A DNA stretch of 21,287 nt from Bacillota bacterium (GCA_023395575.1 JAEWZA010000299.1:1-21287), one strand, 5' to 3'; positions 8,848 to 16,073 are shown, numbered from the stretch's first letter. Made by a program: numbers and translations. The notes: a model not told the origin generated them from the letters alone.

Positions 8848-9789
8848 TTATAGAGCAAAGTCTTCTTCAATTCCCAACATAATATTCATATTTTGAATAG
8901 CAGCTCCCGAAGAACCTTTGCCTAAGTTGTCTAACACTGCAACAAGCATGATTTGTTCGCTATTTCCTACAACATATATTTCTAAGTAATTAGTATCATT
9001 TACCCTTGTTGCTCCTAAAAAGCTATTTGGATAGTCGTTTTCACAGCCTAAAGGCATAACCTTTATATACTTTTCTGAACTGTAATAATTCTGCATATAC
9101 TCATGGATACTTTCCTTTGTATTTGAGTCTGAAAGAAGTCTTGTATGTAATGGAACACATACAGACATACCCTTGTAATATGAGCTTATTATAGGGGAAA
9201 ATAAAGGAGCGCTGCTAAGACCGCTAATTACTGTCATCTCAGGTATATGCTTGTGGGACAAGCCTAAACTGTACAATTGTGGACTCTGAAACTGATTGTT
9301 GTCTGGGCCTTCGTATTCAGATATACGTTTTTTTCCGCCACCGCTATAACCAGAAATGCCAAAGGTGGTAACTGGATAATCTTTTGAAACAATTCCTCCT
9401 GATACCAAAGGATACATAATACTTATAAACCCAGTAGCATAACAGCCTGGAACAGCTACTCTGCTTGATCCTTTTATTTTAGCACGATGTTCCTTGCTCA
9501 ATTCAGGCAAGCCATACGCCCAATCAATATTTGTTCTGTGAGCTGTACTAGCATCAATAACCTTTGTAACTGGATTGCCTATAAGAGATACAGCCTCTTT
9601 TGCTGCTTCATCAGGCAGACAAAGAAAAACAATATCTGCATCATTGATATATTTTTTTCTTTCATTAATATCTTTACGTTTATCAGAATCAATTTTAAGT
9701 ATATGTAAATCGTTTCTATTTGCTAATCGTTCATTAATCATTAAACCTGTAGTGCCTTCACTACCATCAACAAAAATCTTATATTTCAT
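8848..9789 (-). CDS. argC: N-acetyl-gamma-glutamyl-phosphate reductase, type 2
   Basis: NADPH-dependent reduction of N-acetylglutamyl phosphate to the semialdehyde. The protein has 313 residues, with Rossmann opening KIFVDGSEGTTGL (4-16), catalytic Cys116 in AVPGCYATG, and SGYSGGGKK further on. The VDGxxGTTGL opening, ISGYSGGGK block and short length fit the type 2 AGPR subfamily rather than the ~345-residue type 1 enzyme usual in Bacillus. Start: AAAGGAATGAG before ATG. It is the first gene after the ArgR-type promoter at 9944-9981. The leader of about 155 nt contains a hairpin repeat (9853-9920). Confidence 0.96.
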   Translation of the reverse strand: MKYKIFVDGSEGTTGLMINERLANRNDLHILKIDSDKRKDINERKKYINDADIVFLCLPDEAAKEAVSLIGNPVTKVIDASTAHRTNIDWAYGLPELSKEHRAKIKGSSRVAVPGCYATGFISIMYPLVSGGIVSKDYPVTTFGISGYSGGGKKRISEYEGPDNNQFQSPQLYSLGLSHKHIPEMTVISGLSSAPLFSPIISSYYKGMSVCVPLHTRLLSDSNTKESIHEYMQNYYSSEKYIKVMPLGCENDYPNSFLGATRVNDTNYLEIYVVGNSEQIMLVAVLDNLGKGSSGAAIQNMNIMLGIEEDFAL

Positions 9790-9852
9790 ATTTTACTCAT
9801 TCCTTTCGATAGTAGAACTATTATTTAAATGCCAATGCATGTTAAAATAAAA

Positions 9853-9920
9853 TTATTGACTCAACTTTCCATTGATAATTCAAACACGTTCAATTTAACT
9901 GGGAAAGTTGAATTGTTAAG
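9853..9920. repeat. Short hairpin repeat, copy 2, in the argC leader
   Basis: The perfect 10-bp stem TCAACTTTCC/GGAAAGTTGA (9861-9870/9902-9911) extends imperfectly outward. It encloses a smaller ATTGA/TCAAT pairing. It resembles 632-708. It lies between the argC -10 box and the start codon, so it is part of the argC mRNA leader on the minus strand. It may affect stability or termination, but it is not followed by a clean U-run. Confidence 0.55.
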
Positions 9921-9943
9921 TAATTTAGTACCCTTAATTAACT

Positions 9944-9981
9944 ATTTTATAATTATACACTCCTGTGCATAAAAATACAAT
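9944..9981 (-). promoter_or_regulatory. argC promoter with two tandem ARG-box-like operators
   Basis: On the minus strand: -35 TTGTAT (plus 9975-9980), 17-bp spacer, -10 TATAAT (plus 9952-9957). ARG-box-like sites lie at 9964-9981 (core GTGCATAAAAATACA) and 9944-9961 (core ATAATTATACA), 2 bp apart. The geometry is the same as at argD. Predicted arginine-dependent repression by an ArgR/AhrC homologue encoded elsewhere. Confidence 0.8.
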
Positions 9982-10250
9982 ATTACAGAGTATATTTTTT
10001 GTTGCCTAAGAGATATCCTTATAGCATAAGCTTTTCAGCCTTATAATAAGGGATTGTCTATCCTTTAAATTATCAGTTTGCATTCTAGAAATACGGGTAT
10101 AGTATGGAATAGTATACAAAAGTACTAAAAGCTAAAAAATAATTTTGTTAAAAAGCAATATAGTTTGTACTTGCAATGAAGTGTATTATATAAATATAGA
10201 AATCATTTGCGAAAAAACTAAACAAAATGGAAGTATTTAGGAGGTAAAAA
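9982..10250. promoter_or_regulatory. Divergent intergenic region with probable promoter of the ABC ATPase gene
   Basis: No gene is seen here. Near its right end, -35 TTGTAC (10165-10170) and an A/T-rich -10 (TATATA at 10187-10192 or TATAAA at 10189-10194) precede the 10251 gene by about 60 bp. AGGAGG lies 6 bases before its ATG. The rest is A/T-rich without recognisable structure. Confidence 0.4.
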
Positions 10251-11369
10251 ATGGCTAGTTTAAAATTAAAAAATATTTACAAGAGATATTCAGGTGGAGT
10301 TACAGCTGTTAACGATTTTAATCTTGATATTGAACACAATGAGTTCCTAGTATTAGTTGGTCCTTCAGGATGTGGAAAGACTACTACACTTAGAATGATT
10401 GCTGGTTTGGAAGAAATTTCAGAGGGTGAATTGTACATTGGAGACAAATTAATGAACGATGTTGCTCCAAAGGATAGAGATATAGCAATGGTTTTCCAGA
10501 ACTATGCGTTATATCCACACATGACAGTTTTTGATAACATGGCTTTCGGATTAAAACTAAGAAAGACACCAAAGGATGAAATCAAAAAACGTGTACATGA
10601 AGCAGCTAAGATTCTTGATATTGAACATTTGCTTGACAGAAAGCCAAAGGCTTTATCAGGTGGACAGAGACAGAGAGTTGCGCTAGGTCGTGCTATAGTA
10701 CGTGAACCTAAAGTATTCTTAATGGATGAGCCTCTTTCAAACTTGGATGCTAAGCTCAGAGTTCAGATGAGAACAGAGATAGGTAGATTACACCACAGAC
10801 TTAACACAACATTCATATATGTAACACATGACCAGACAGAAGCGTTAACAATGGGTACTAGAATCGTTGTTATGAAGGATGGTTATATCCAGCAGGTTGA
10901 TGCACCAACAGCACTTTATGACAGACCAAACAACATGTTTGTTGCTACATTTATCGGTAGCCCACAAATGAATATAATCACTGCAAAGCTTACTAAACAA
11001 GGAAGTGACTTCCACCTCATATTTGGTAAGAATGATATCAAGCTTCCAGAAGGAAAAGCTAAGAAGCTTGAAGGATCTGATTATATTGGTAAGGAAGTTC
11101 TTGTTGGTATCAGACCAGAACATATTCGTGATGAAGCTATGTATCTTGAGTCAATGCCTGAAAGTGTTGTTGAAGCAAGAGTTGACTTGGTTGAAATGCT
11201 TGGTGCTGAGACTTATCTTTATTTGGTTATTGAAGGAGCTACAGCAACAGTTACTGCAAGAGTTAATGCTAGATCAAAGGCTAAGACTGGCGATGTTATT
11301 AAGGTTGCAGTTGATGCAAACAAGATTCACTTATTTGACAAAGAAACTGAGCGTACAATTATTAATTAA
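10251..11369 (+). CDS. Sugar ABC transporter ATP-binding protein, MsmX/UgpC (MalK-like) type
   Basis: ATPase subunit that powers carbohydrate ABC importers from the cytoplasmic face. The protein has 372 residues: Walker A GPSGCGKTT (37-45), Q-loop VFQNYALYPH, signature LSGGQRQRVALGRA (135-148), Walker B VFLMDE (155-160) and switch His193. A C-terminal regulatory OB/TOBE region (about 235-365) is typical of the MalK/UgpC class. Start: AGGAGGTAAAAA before ATG. No permease or solute-binding protein is adjacent and a terminator follows directly. This fits a stand-alone, shared ATPase like B. subtilis MsmX, which serves several sugar importers. The specific sugars cannot be inferred. Confidence 0.93.
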   Translation: MASLKLKNIYKRYSGGVTAVNDFNLDIEHNEFLVLVGPSGCGKTTTLRMIAGLEEISEGELYIGDKLMNDVAPKDRDIAMVFQNYALYPHMTVFDNMAFGLKLRKTPKDEIKKRVHEAAKILDIEHLLDRKPKALSGGQRQRVALGRAIVREPKVFLMDEPLSNLDAKLRVQMRTEIGRLHHRLNTTFIYVTHDQTEALTMGTRIVVMKDGYIQQVDAPTALYDRPNNMFVATFIGSPQMNIITAKLTKQGSDFHLIFGKNDIKLPEGKAKKLEGSDYIGKEVLVGIRPEHIRDEAMYLESMPESVVEARVDLVEMLGAETYLYLVIEGATATVTARVNARSKAKTGDVIKVAVDANKIHLFDKETERTIIN

Positions 11370-11381
11370 TAAATATATTCC

Positions 11382-11410
11382 AAAAAAGGAAAGCGTAGCT
11401 TTCCTTTTTT
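11382..11410 (+). terminator. Rho-independent terminator after the ABC ATPase gene
   Basis: The stem AAAAAAGGAAAGC/GCTTTCCTTTTTT (11382-11394/11398-11410) has loop GTA and ends in a T-run, 12 bp after the stop codon. Confidence 0.9.
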
Positions 11411-11427
11411 ATTTCTATGTCAAGAAT

Positions 11428-11498
11428 TGGGTAGAGCAGTAAACTGAAATTTTGGTTCTATGTAAATAGCTGGGGTAGAACTGTAAACTGAAATTTTT
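11428..11498. repeat. Pair of direct repeats, possible old insertion-sequence end
   Basis: GGGTAGARCWGTAAACTGAA plus ATTTT occurs at about 11429-11453 and 11473-11497, 44 bp apart, with only two differences. Repeated short binding-site-like motifs at an end are seen in IS21-type elements. No transposase gene or remnant can be recognised nearby, so this assignment is a guess. Confidence 0.4.
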
Positions 11499-11616
11499 GA
11501 AGGGCCGATTGCTTTAACGAGTGATTGGCTCTTTGTGCGTTTAGTGCGTCTAGCAAAACTGGAGCAAATTAGTATATCTAGAATTCTACATGTGAAATTA
11601 CTAAAGCTCCTATACC
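11499..11616. other. Spacer without a recognised gene
   Basis: Both strands have short open frames here that lack a convincing start and ribosome binding site, and I recognise no family. Nothing else is apparent before the palindromic element. Confidence 0.4.
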
Positions 11617-11957
11617 TGGAACTGTTGCAAAACAACATTTTCTGTATACTGATGTCTTATTGCAAGAAATAGTACGCGAGTGCAATTATATATCTAATTG
11701 CGAAGCTCGGTTAGAAATTGATGCTTGAAATAATAGGTGAAGAACAAGTGTTGTAGCCGACACAGCTACAGGAGGTGGCTGTGAGTATTGACCCGAGGCA
11801 GGATGCCTTGTGTCATACGGTCGGCGGAAGTGCTTGTTTTTCACCGTAATTATTTCAGAGTCAATTTCGGGAGCGAGCCATAGATATATATTGCACGGGA
11901 GTACTATTTAAGCAGTATACTGTTGTATATATTATTTCTTGTTTTGCAACAGCTCCA
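11617..11957. repeat. 341-bp imperfect palindromic element (MITE-like), copy 2
   Basis: The ends are inverted copies, TGGARCTGTTGCAAAACAA at 11617-11635 and its complement at 11939-11957, with one mismatch. The similarity continues inward for about 125 bp. Arms share GTATACTG, AAATAGTAC, GTGCAAT, ATATATCTA, GAAATTGA, TGAAATAAT and AACAAG in the same order, separated by small indels. The centre (11743-11838) folds separately. The right arm recurs at 1-109. No ORF and no certain target-site duplication are seen; TA-rich sequence lies outside both ends. The structure fits a non-autonomous transposable element or a large hairpin RNA gene. Confidence 0.8.
11743..11838. ncRNA. Candidate structured RNA: three-way-junction head of the palindrome
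   Basis: Plus-strand pairing: closing stem AACAAGT/GCTTGTT (11743-11749/11832-11838), then GCCGA/TCGGC (11756-11760/11821-11825). Two hairpins follow. One is CACAGCTAC/GTGGCTGTG (11761-11769/11775-11783, loop AGGAG). The other is 12 bp, TGACCCGAGGCA/TGCCTTGTGTCA (11789-11800/11804-11815), with one C-T mismatch, one G-U pair and loop GGA. This is markedly more G/C-rich than its surroundings. The pairing is visible by eye. That it is transcribed, and on which strand, is inference. I do not recognise a known RNA family. Confidence 0.45.
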
Positions 11958-11988
11958 TATTCTTAAGAGTGTTAAAAAGTTAAAGTCT

Positions 11989-12062
11989 TTATACACTATA
12001 AAAAGTTACCAAAATAATTTTATAATATGTAATGTAGTAATAAAAATTATTTTAGTGTATAA
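11989..12062. promoter_or_regulatory. Large inverted repeat upstream of the cdaR-ftsEX locus
   Basis: The arms TTATACACTA (11989-11998) and TAGTGTATAA (12053-12062) are perfect complements. Inside them AAAATAATTTT (12011-12021) pairs perfectly with AAAATTATTTT (12044-12054). Together they form a long A/T-rich hairpin or operator region. A separate GTTACC/GGTAAC pair (12005-12010/12087-12092) interleaves. TATAAT occurs within the right arm at 12058-12063. This probably contains the promoter of the 12125 gene. Confidence 0.45.
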
Positions 12063-12124
12063 TTTTAATAGATTGTGAATGGTTATGGTAACATCTTCAC
12101 ATATATTTTAGCAGGGGGCTTGAC

Positions 12125-13204
12125 ATGTCGGTAAAATTATTTCAGACGCTATCTGAGAAATATAGCGAAATTATAGGAAAAGAGATAGGTGTAACTGACG
12201 AAAGTGGAGTAATTATAGCTCATTCAAATTTTCAGCTTGTTGGTAGTACAGATTCTAATATTATTGATTTCTTGCAATCAAAGAGCCATAATCAAGTAAT
12301 AGAGGACAGAATATACTATAAGGTTATGGTTAAAAATAAGGTGGAATTTATAACCTTTGTAAAATCTATTGAGGAACAAGATTTGAAGTATTTAGAATTA
12401 TTTTCTCTAAATATTCTAAACCTTAAAAGCTTTTACGATGAAAAATATGACAAGAATACATTTGTTAAAAATATAATAGTAGAAAATATTTTACCTGGCG
12501 ATATTTTGTTAAAAGCTAAAGAGCTGCATATTGATTATAATTTACTGAGGGTTGTATTTCTTATTAATGCTTCAAGTGATAAAGATATTCATGTTCATGA
12601 AGTAATAGAGAGTTTATTCCCTAATAAGAATAAGGATTTTATAATTGTAATTGATAATGATAATATTGTTTTGGTTAAAGAGGTTAAGAACAAAGACGAC
12701 TATAAAGAACTCTCAAAAATTGCAAAAACTATTCTTGACACCCTTAATTCTGAATTAATGGTAAAGGCTAGTATTGGCATAGGAACAATAATAAATAATC
12801 TAAAGGATATTGCTAAATCATACAAAGAGGCTCAAATGTCTATGATAATTGGTAATATTTTTAGTGGTGATCAAAAGGTATATGATTATAATAACCTTGG
12901 TCTTGGCAGACTTGTTTACCATATTCCAATAACACTATGTGAGCTATTTCTAGATGAGGTATTCAAAGAAAAATCTGCTGATTCATTAGACAATGAGACA
13001 ATGTTGACAATTCAAAAATTCTTTGAGAACAATTTAAATGTCAGTGAAACAGCAAGGCAGTTATATATTCATAGAAATACGTTGGTATACAGGTTGGATA
13101 AAATAAAGCGCTTAACAGGTTTAGAGCTTACTAGCTTTGATGATGCTGTTACCTTTAAAATTGCTGTATTAGTTAGAAAATATTTAGCAAGTATAAATGA
13201 ATAA
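12125..13204 (+). CDS. CdaR/PucR-family transcriptional regulator
   Basis: The protein has 359 residues. The N-terminal part (about 1-105, opening MSVKLFQTLSEKYSEIIGKEIGVTDESG) resembles the putative sugar-diacid-recognition region of CdaR-type proteins. The middle is a GGDEF-like CdaR domain (about 130-265, with ASIGIGTIINNLKDIAKSYKEA). The C-terminus is a PucR-type HTH_30 domain (about 300-350), with NVSETARQLYIHRNTLVYRLDKI as its centre. It is probably a DNA-binding activator responding to a small molecule that cannot be named from sequence. Ribosome binding site GCAGGGGG precedes the ATG. It ends 37-43 bp before ftsE in the same direction, so it may be co-transcribed with ftsEX and could control that locus or itself. 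Confidence 0.88.
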   Translation: MSVKLFQTLSEKYSEIIGKEIGVTDESGVIIAHSNFQLVGSTDSNIIDFLQSKSHNQVIEDRIYYKVMVKNKVEFITFVKSIEEQDLKYLELFSLNILNLKSFYDEKYDKNTFVKNIIVENILPGDILLKAKELHIDYNLLRVVFLINASSDKDIHVHEVIESLFPNKNKDFIIVIDNDNIVLVKEVKNKDDYKELSKIAKTILDTLNSELMVKASIGIGTIINNLKDIAKSYKEAQMSMIIGNIFSGDQKVYDYNNLGLGRLVYHIPITLCELFLDEVFKEKSADSLDNETMLTIQKFFENNLNVSETARQLYIHRNTLVYRLDKIKRLTGLELTSFDDAVTFKIAVLVRKYLASINE

Positions 13205-13247
13205 GTAAACAATAGTGGCTACAAAAACGATAAGGAGTTAATTGAAA

Positions 13248-13955
13248 GTGGTAGAATTTATTAATGTCAGTAAAAGATATCCGAATGGAACTGTTGCATT
13301 AAGAGGCATTAACTTGAAAATTAATAAAGGTGATTTTGCTTTCATTATAGGTTCAAGTGGTTCTGGAAAGTCAACTTTACTCAAACTTTTAATGAAGGAA
13401 GAAAATGCAACTGAGGGAGAGGTGATAGTTAACGGATATCAGCTGTCGTCCCTACAGCACAAGCAAATCCCATATTTGCGTCGTGGAATGGGTATGGTAT
13501 TTCAGGATTTTAGACTTCTTCCAAATAAAACCGTTTATGAAAATGTTGCATTTGCAATGGAAATAACAGAATGTGTTCCAAAGGAAATTCGAAGGCAGGT
13601 GCCTATGTCACTTGCGTTAGTTGGCTTGAGTAGAAAAGCTAATGCATACCCCCATCAACTTTCGGGTGGAGAGCAGCAACGTGTTGCTATTGCCAGAGCT
13701 TTGGTAAATAGTCCAGCTTTACTAATTGCAGATGAGCCTACAGGAAACTTAGATCCTGAGAATTCATGGGAAATTGTAAAACTTTTAACAGAGGTTAATC
13801 AACGTGGAACTACGGTTGTTGTAGCTACCCATGAAAAAAGTATCGTTGATGCTATGAAGAAAAGAGTAATAGCCATTGACAAGGGACTTATAGTAAGAGA
13901 TCAACAGAAAGGGCTTTACGGCGATGAAGATACGGAGTATAAAATATATTCTTAA
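13248..13955 (+). CDS. ftsE: Cell division ATP-binding protein FtsE
   Basis: ATPase of the FtsEX complex, which gates peptidoglycan hydrolase activity at division or along the wall. From the GTG start the protein has 235 residues: Walker A GSSGSGKST (35-43), Q-loop VFQDFRLLP, signature LSGGEQQRVAIARA (138-151), Walker B LLIADEP (158-164) and the D-loop region GNLDP. Start choice: a TTG at 13242 is also in frame, but it lies only 4 bases from AAGGAG. The GTG at 13248 has better spacing and yields MVEFINVSKRYPNG, matching the usual FtsE opening. The 3' end overlaps ftsX by 32 bp. Confidence 0.95.
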   Translation: MVEFINVSKRYPNGTVALRGINLKINKGDFAFIIGSSGSGKSTLLKLLMKEENATEGEVIVNGYQLSSLQHKQIPYLRRGMGMVFQDFRLLPNKTVYENVAFAMEITECVPKEIRRQVPMSLALVGLSRKANAYPHQLSGGEQQRVAIARALVNSPALLIADEPTGNLDPENSWEIVKLLTEVNQRGTTVVVATHEKSIVDAMKKRVIAIDKGLIVRDQQKGLYGDEDTEYKIYS

Positions 13956-14838
13956 AACAAGTGTTATAAATGCTTCTAGGAATAGACTGATGTCACTTGC
14001 ATCTATTAGTGTAATAAGTGCTGCTTTGATTTTATTTGGGGTGTTTTATTTAATATTAGTAAATTTAAACTATAATATAGACATATTATCACAACAACCA
14101 ACAATGCAGGTGTTTTGTCTTCCTGAATTAACAGATGAACAGGTTAATGCAGTGCAAACTGAAATTTCTAGTAACAAATATGTAGATAGCCTTGAAGTTG
14201 TATCCAAAAAAGAGGCTTTTGAACAATTAAAGAAATACCTCGCTGATAATAAAACAGAAGAAGGTGGATCTGATATTTTGGCAGGATATGATGAGAGCTT
14301 TTTAAATGTTTCTTTTATTGTTAAGGTTAAAAACCCTGAAAATAGTGAGCAGGTAGCAACGGAATTTCTTTCGCTTCCGGGCGTAGATAATGTTGAATAT
14401 TCTCAAAAGACTATTGATGCAATTCAAAACATATCAAATTGGGTCAAGATAATTAGTACAATTTTAATTGGTTTGCTATTGATAATATCTTTATTTATTA
14501 TATCTAATACCATTAAACTTACGGTTTTTGCAAGACGCAAAGAAATTAATATTATGAAGTACATCGGTGCAACAGATTGGTTTATAAGGTGGCCTTTTAT
14601 TTACGAAGGGATTATAATTGGAATTATAGGAGCAATAATTGCATTTGTGCTGGTTGCTTATATATACAGTTTTGCTGAACCTATGTTAAACCGTGATTTA
14701 TTAGACTTTGGTGGTGGTTTTGCTACAGTAAAATTTGGGGCTGTGTGGAGTACATTAGCCTTGATTTATGCAGGGATAAGTGCAGTTATAGGGGCTTCGG
14801 GAAGTACTATGTCAATTCGAAAGCATCTTAAAGTATAA
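13924..14838 (+). CDS. ftsX: Cell division membrane protein FtsX
   Basis: Permease-like partner of FtsE. It passes the ATPase cycle across the membrane to a wall hydrolase rather than transporting a substrate. The protein has 304 residues and four predicted membrane segments (about 25-46, 174-196, 226-248, 272-293). A large extracellular loop lies between the first two (about 48-170), the usual hydrolase-contact region. The motif RRKEINIMKYIGATDWFI after segment 2 is characteristic of FtsX. The reading frame starts inside the end of ftsE (32-bp overlap) with only a weak AAAGGG ribosome binding site, so translation is probably coupled to ftsE. Confidence 0.95.
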   Translation: MKIRSIKYILKTSVINASRNRLMSLASISVISAALILFGVFYLILVNLNYNIDILSQQPTMQVFCLPELTDEQVNAVQTEISSNKYVDSLEVVSKKEAFEQLKKYLADNKTEEGGSDILAGYDESFLNVSFIVKVKNPENSEQVATEFLSLPGVDNVEYSQKTIDAIQNISNWVKIISTILIGLLLIISLFIISNTIKLTVFARRKEINIMKYIGATDWFIRWPFIYEGIIIGIIGAIIAFVLVAYIYSFAEPMLNRDLLDFGGGFATVKFGAVWSTLALIYAGISAVIGASGSTMSIRKHLKV

Positions 14839-14942
14839 CAGAGTAAAGAGCTTTGTGAAGTAAATTTCTTGCTAGCGTGGGGGCGTTATAAGAAATATAA
14901 AATATTCATACAAAAGATAATTATATTGTGGGAGGGTCAATT

Positions 14943-16073
14943 ATGAAGAAAAGACTATCTATAGTGATGCTGGCTTTATTTATATTTTCAAGCATTATTA
15001 TTCCTGTCAATGCAGGTACTAATTTAGAAAATGCAAAGAGCCAGCAAAAGCAAGTAAATAATAAGATAAATCAGCTGGCAAAAGAGAAAAAGGCCTTAGA
15101 AAGTGAGATAAAGAAAAAAAGTGCTGATATACAAAAGCTTCAGGCTGACGCAGAAAAAACACAGAGTGCAGCTAAGCAAAGGGCACAAGAAATTTCAAAG
15201 GTTAATGCTGATATTGAACTTATTACTAAAGAAATAGATGCTATAGAAAAGGACTTTGAATATAAGAATGAACTGTTTAAGACAAGAATGAGAGTTATGT
15301 ATCAGAACATGAACAAGTCTCCGTTAGAAATATTCATTGAGTCAAAAAGCTTTAGCGAGTTTTTTTCTAGAATTGAACTAATGTCTTTGATTAAGGAAAA
15401 TGATGAGAAGTTAATTAAAGAAATTGCCTTAGGCAAAGAAAAAACGGAAATAAAAAAGCAGGAAAAGCTTAACGAGTTAGAGAAAAAAGCCACACAATTA
15501 GAGAAGCTTAACGCAAAGGTTTCTGATATAAAGACTTCTAGAGCAGAGATAGAATCAGATATAGAGTCTCAGAAATCAAGGCTGAAGGAAGCTGAGAAAA
15601 AAGAAGATGAAATGATAGCGTTATCAAAGGAGCTTGAGAGCAAAATAGCTCAATTACAGGATAAGACTACTAAATATGCTGGTGGTGTTATGAAGTGGCC
15701 GACCCCAGGTTATACTGGGATTTCATCCCCATATGGCTACAGAATTCATCCTATATACAAAGTGAAGAAGTTCCATGCAGGTATTGACATTAACGCTCCA
15801 TCAGGTGCTAAAATTGTTGCGACAAATAGTGGAAAGGTCATTTTATCTGGTTGGAATGGAGGATATGGAAATTGTATAATAATTGACCATGGAGATGGTA
15901 TAGCAACATTATATGGTCATCAAAGCGCTCTGCTTGTAAGTGAAGGGGACATAGTGAAAAAGGGTGACACCATAGGAAAGGTTGGAAGTACTGGATTATC
16001 AACAGGACCACACTTGCATTTTGAAGTAAGGGTGAATGGTGCTACAAAACCTCCATTAGATTACTTTACTTAA
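14943..16073 (+). CDS. Secreted coiled-coil M23 (LytM-type) peptidoglycan endopeptidase
   Basis: The protein has 376 residues. A signal peptide spans residues 1-24 (MKKRLSIVMLALF..., likely cleavage at VNA-G). A Lys/Glu-rich coiled coil follows (about 26-235), then a linker, then a C-terminal M23 domain (about 255-376). The zinc/catalytic residues are intact: His278 and Asp282 in HAGID, and the HLH pair at 357/359. Architecture and position after ftsEX match EnvC-like FtsEX partners, but EnvC itself has a degenerate LytM domain, whereas this one looks active. The expected role is cell-wall cleavage activated through FtsEX. Start: the ATG at 14943 sits behind GGGAGGG; an in-frame GTG at 14928 lies ahead of that site and is rejected. 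A terminator follows. Confidence 0.93.
   Translation: MKKRLSIVMLALFIFSSIIIPVNAGTNLENAKSQQKQVNNKINQLAKEKKALESEIKKKSADIQKLQADAEKTQSAAKQRAQEISKVNADIELITKEIDAIEKDFEYKNELFKTRMRVMYQNMNKSPLEIFIESKSFSEFFSRIELMSLIKENDEKLIKEIALGKEKTEIKKQEKLNELEKKATQLEKLNAKVSDIKTSRAEIESDIESQKSRLKEAEKKEDEMIALSKELESKIAQLQDKTTKYAGGVMKWPTPGYTGISSPYGYRIHPIYKVKKFHAGIDINAPSGAKIVATNSGKVILSGWNGGYGNCIIIDHGDGIATLYGHQSALLVSEGDIVKKGDTIGKVGSTGLSTGPHLHFEVRVNGATKPPLDYFT

Noticed and set aside
11005..11442. 145-codon ORF overlapping the 3' end of the ABC ATPase
   Set aside because: Frame-shifted reading of a well-conserved gene; low-complexity Leu/Gln-rich product running through the terminator.
11420..11638. 72-codon minus-strand ORF near the direct repeats
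   Set aside because: No plausible ribosome binding site, no recognised family, and it spans a direct repeat and the end of the palindrome.
11743..11838. Identification of the palindrome head as an IscB/TnpB omega RNA, IS110 bridge RNA or group II intron domain
   Set aside because: No associated ORF and no match to the motifs I know for those RNAs. The long flanking inverted repeats do not fit those elements. Kept only as a candidate structured RNA.
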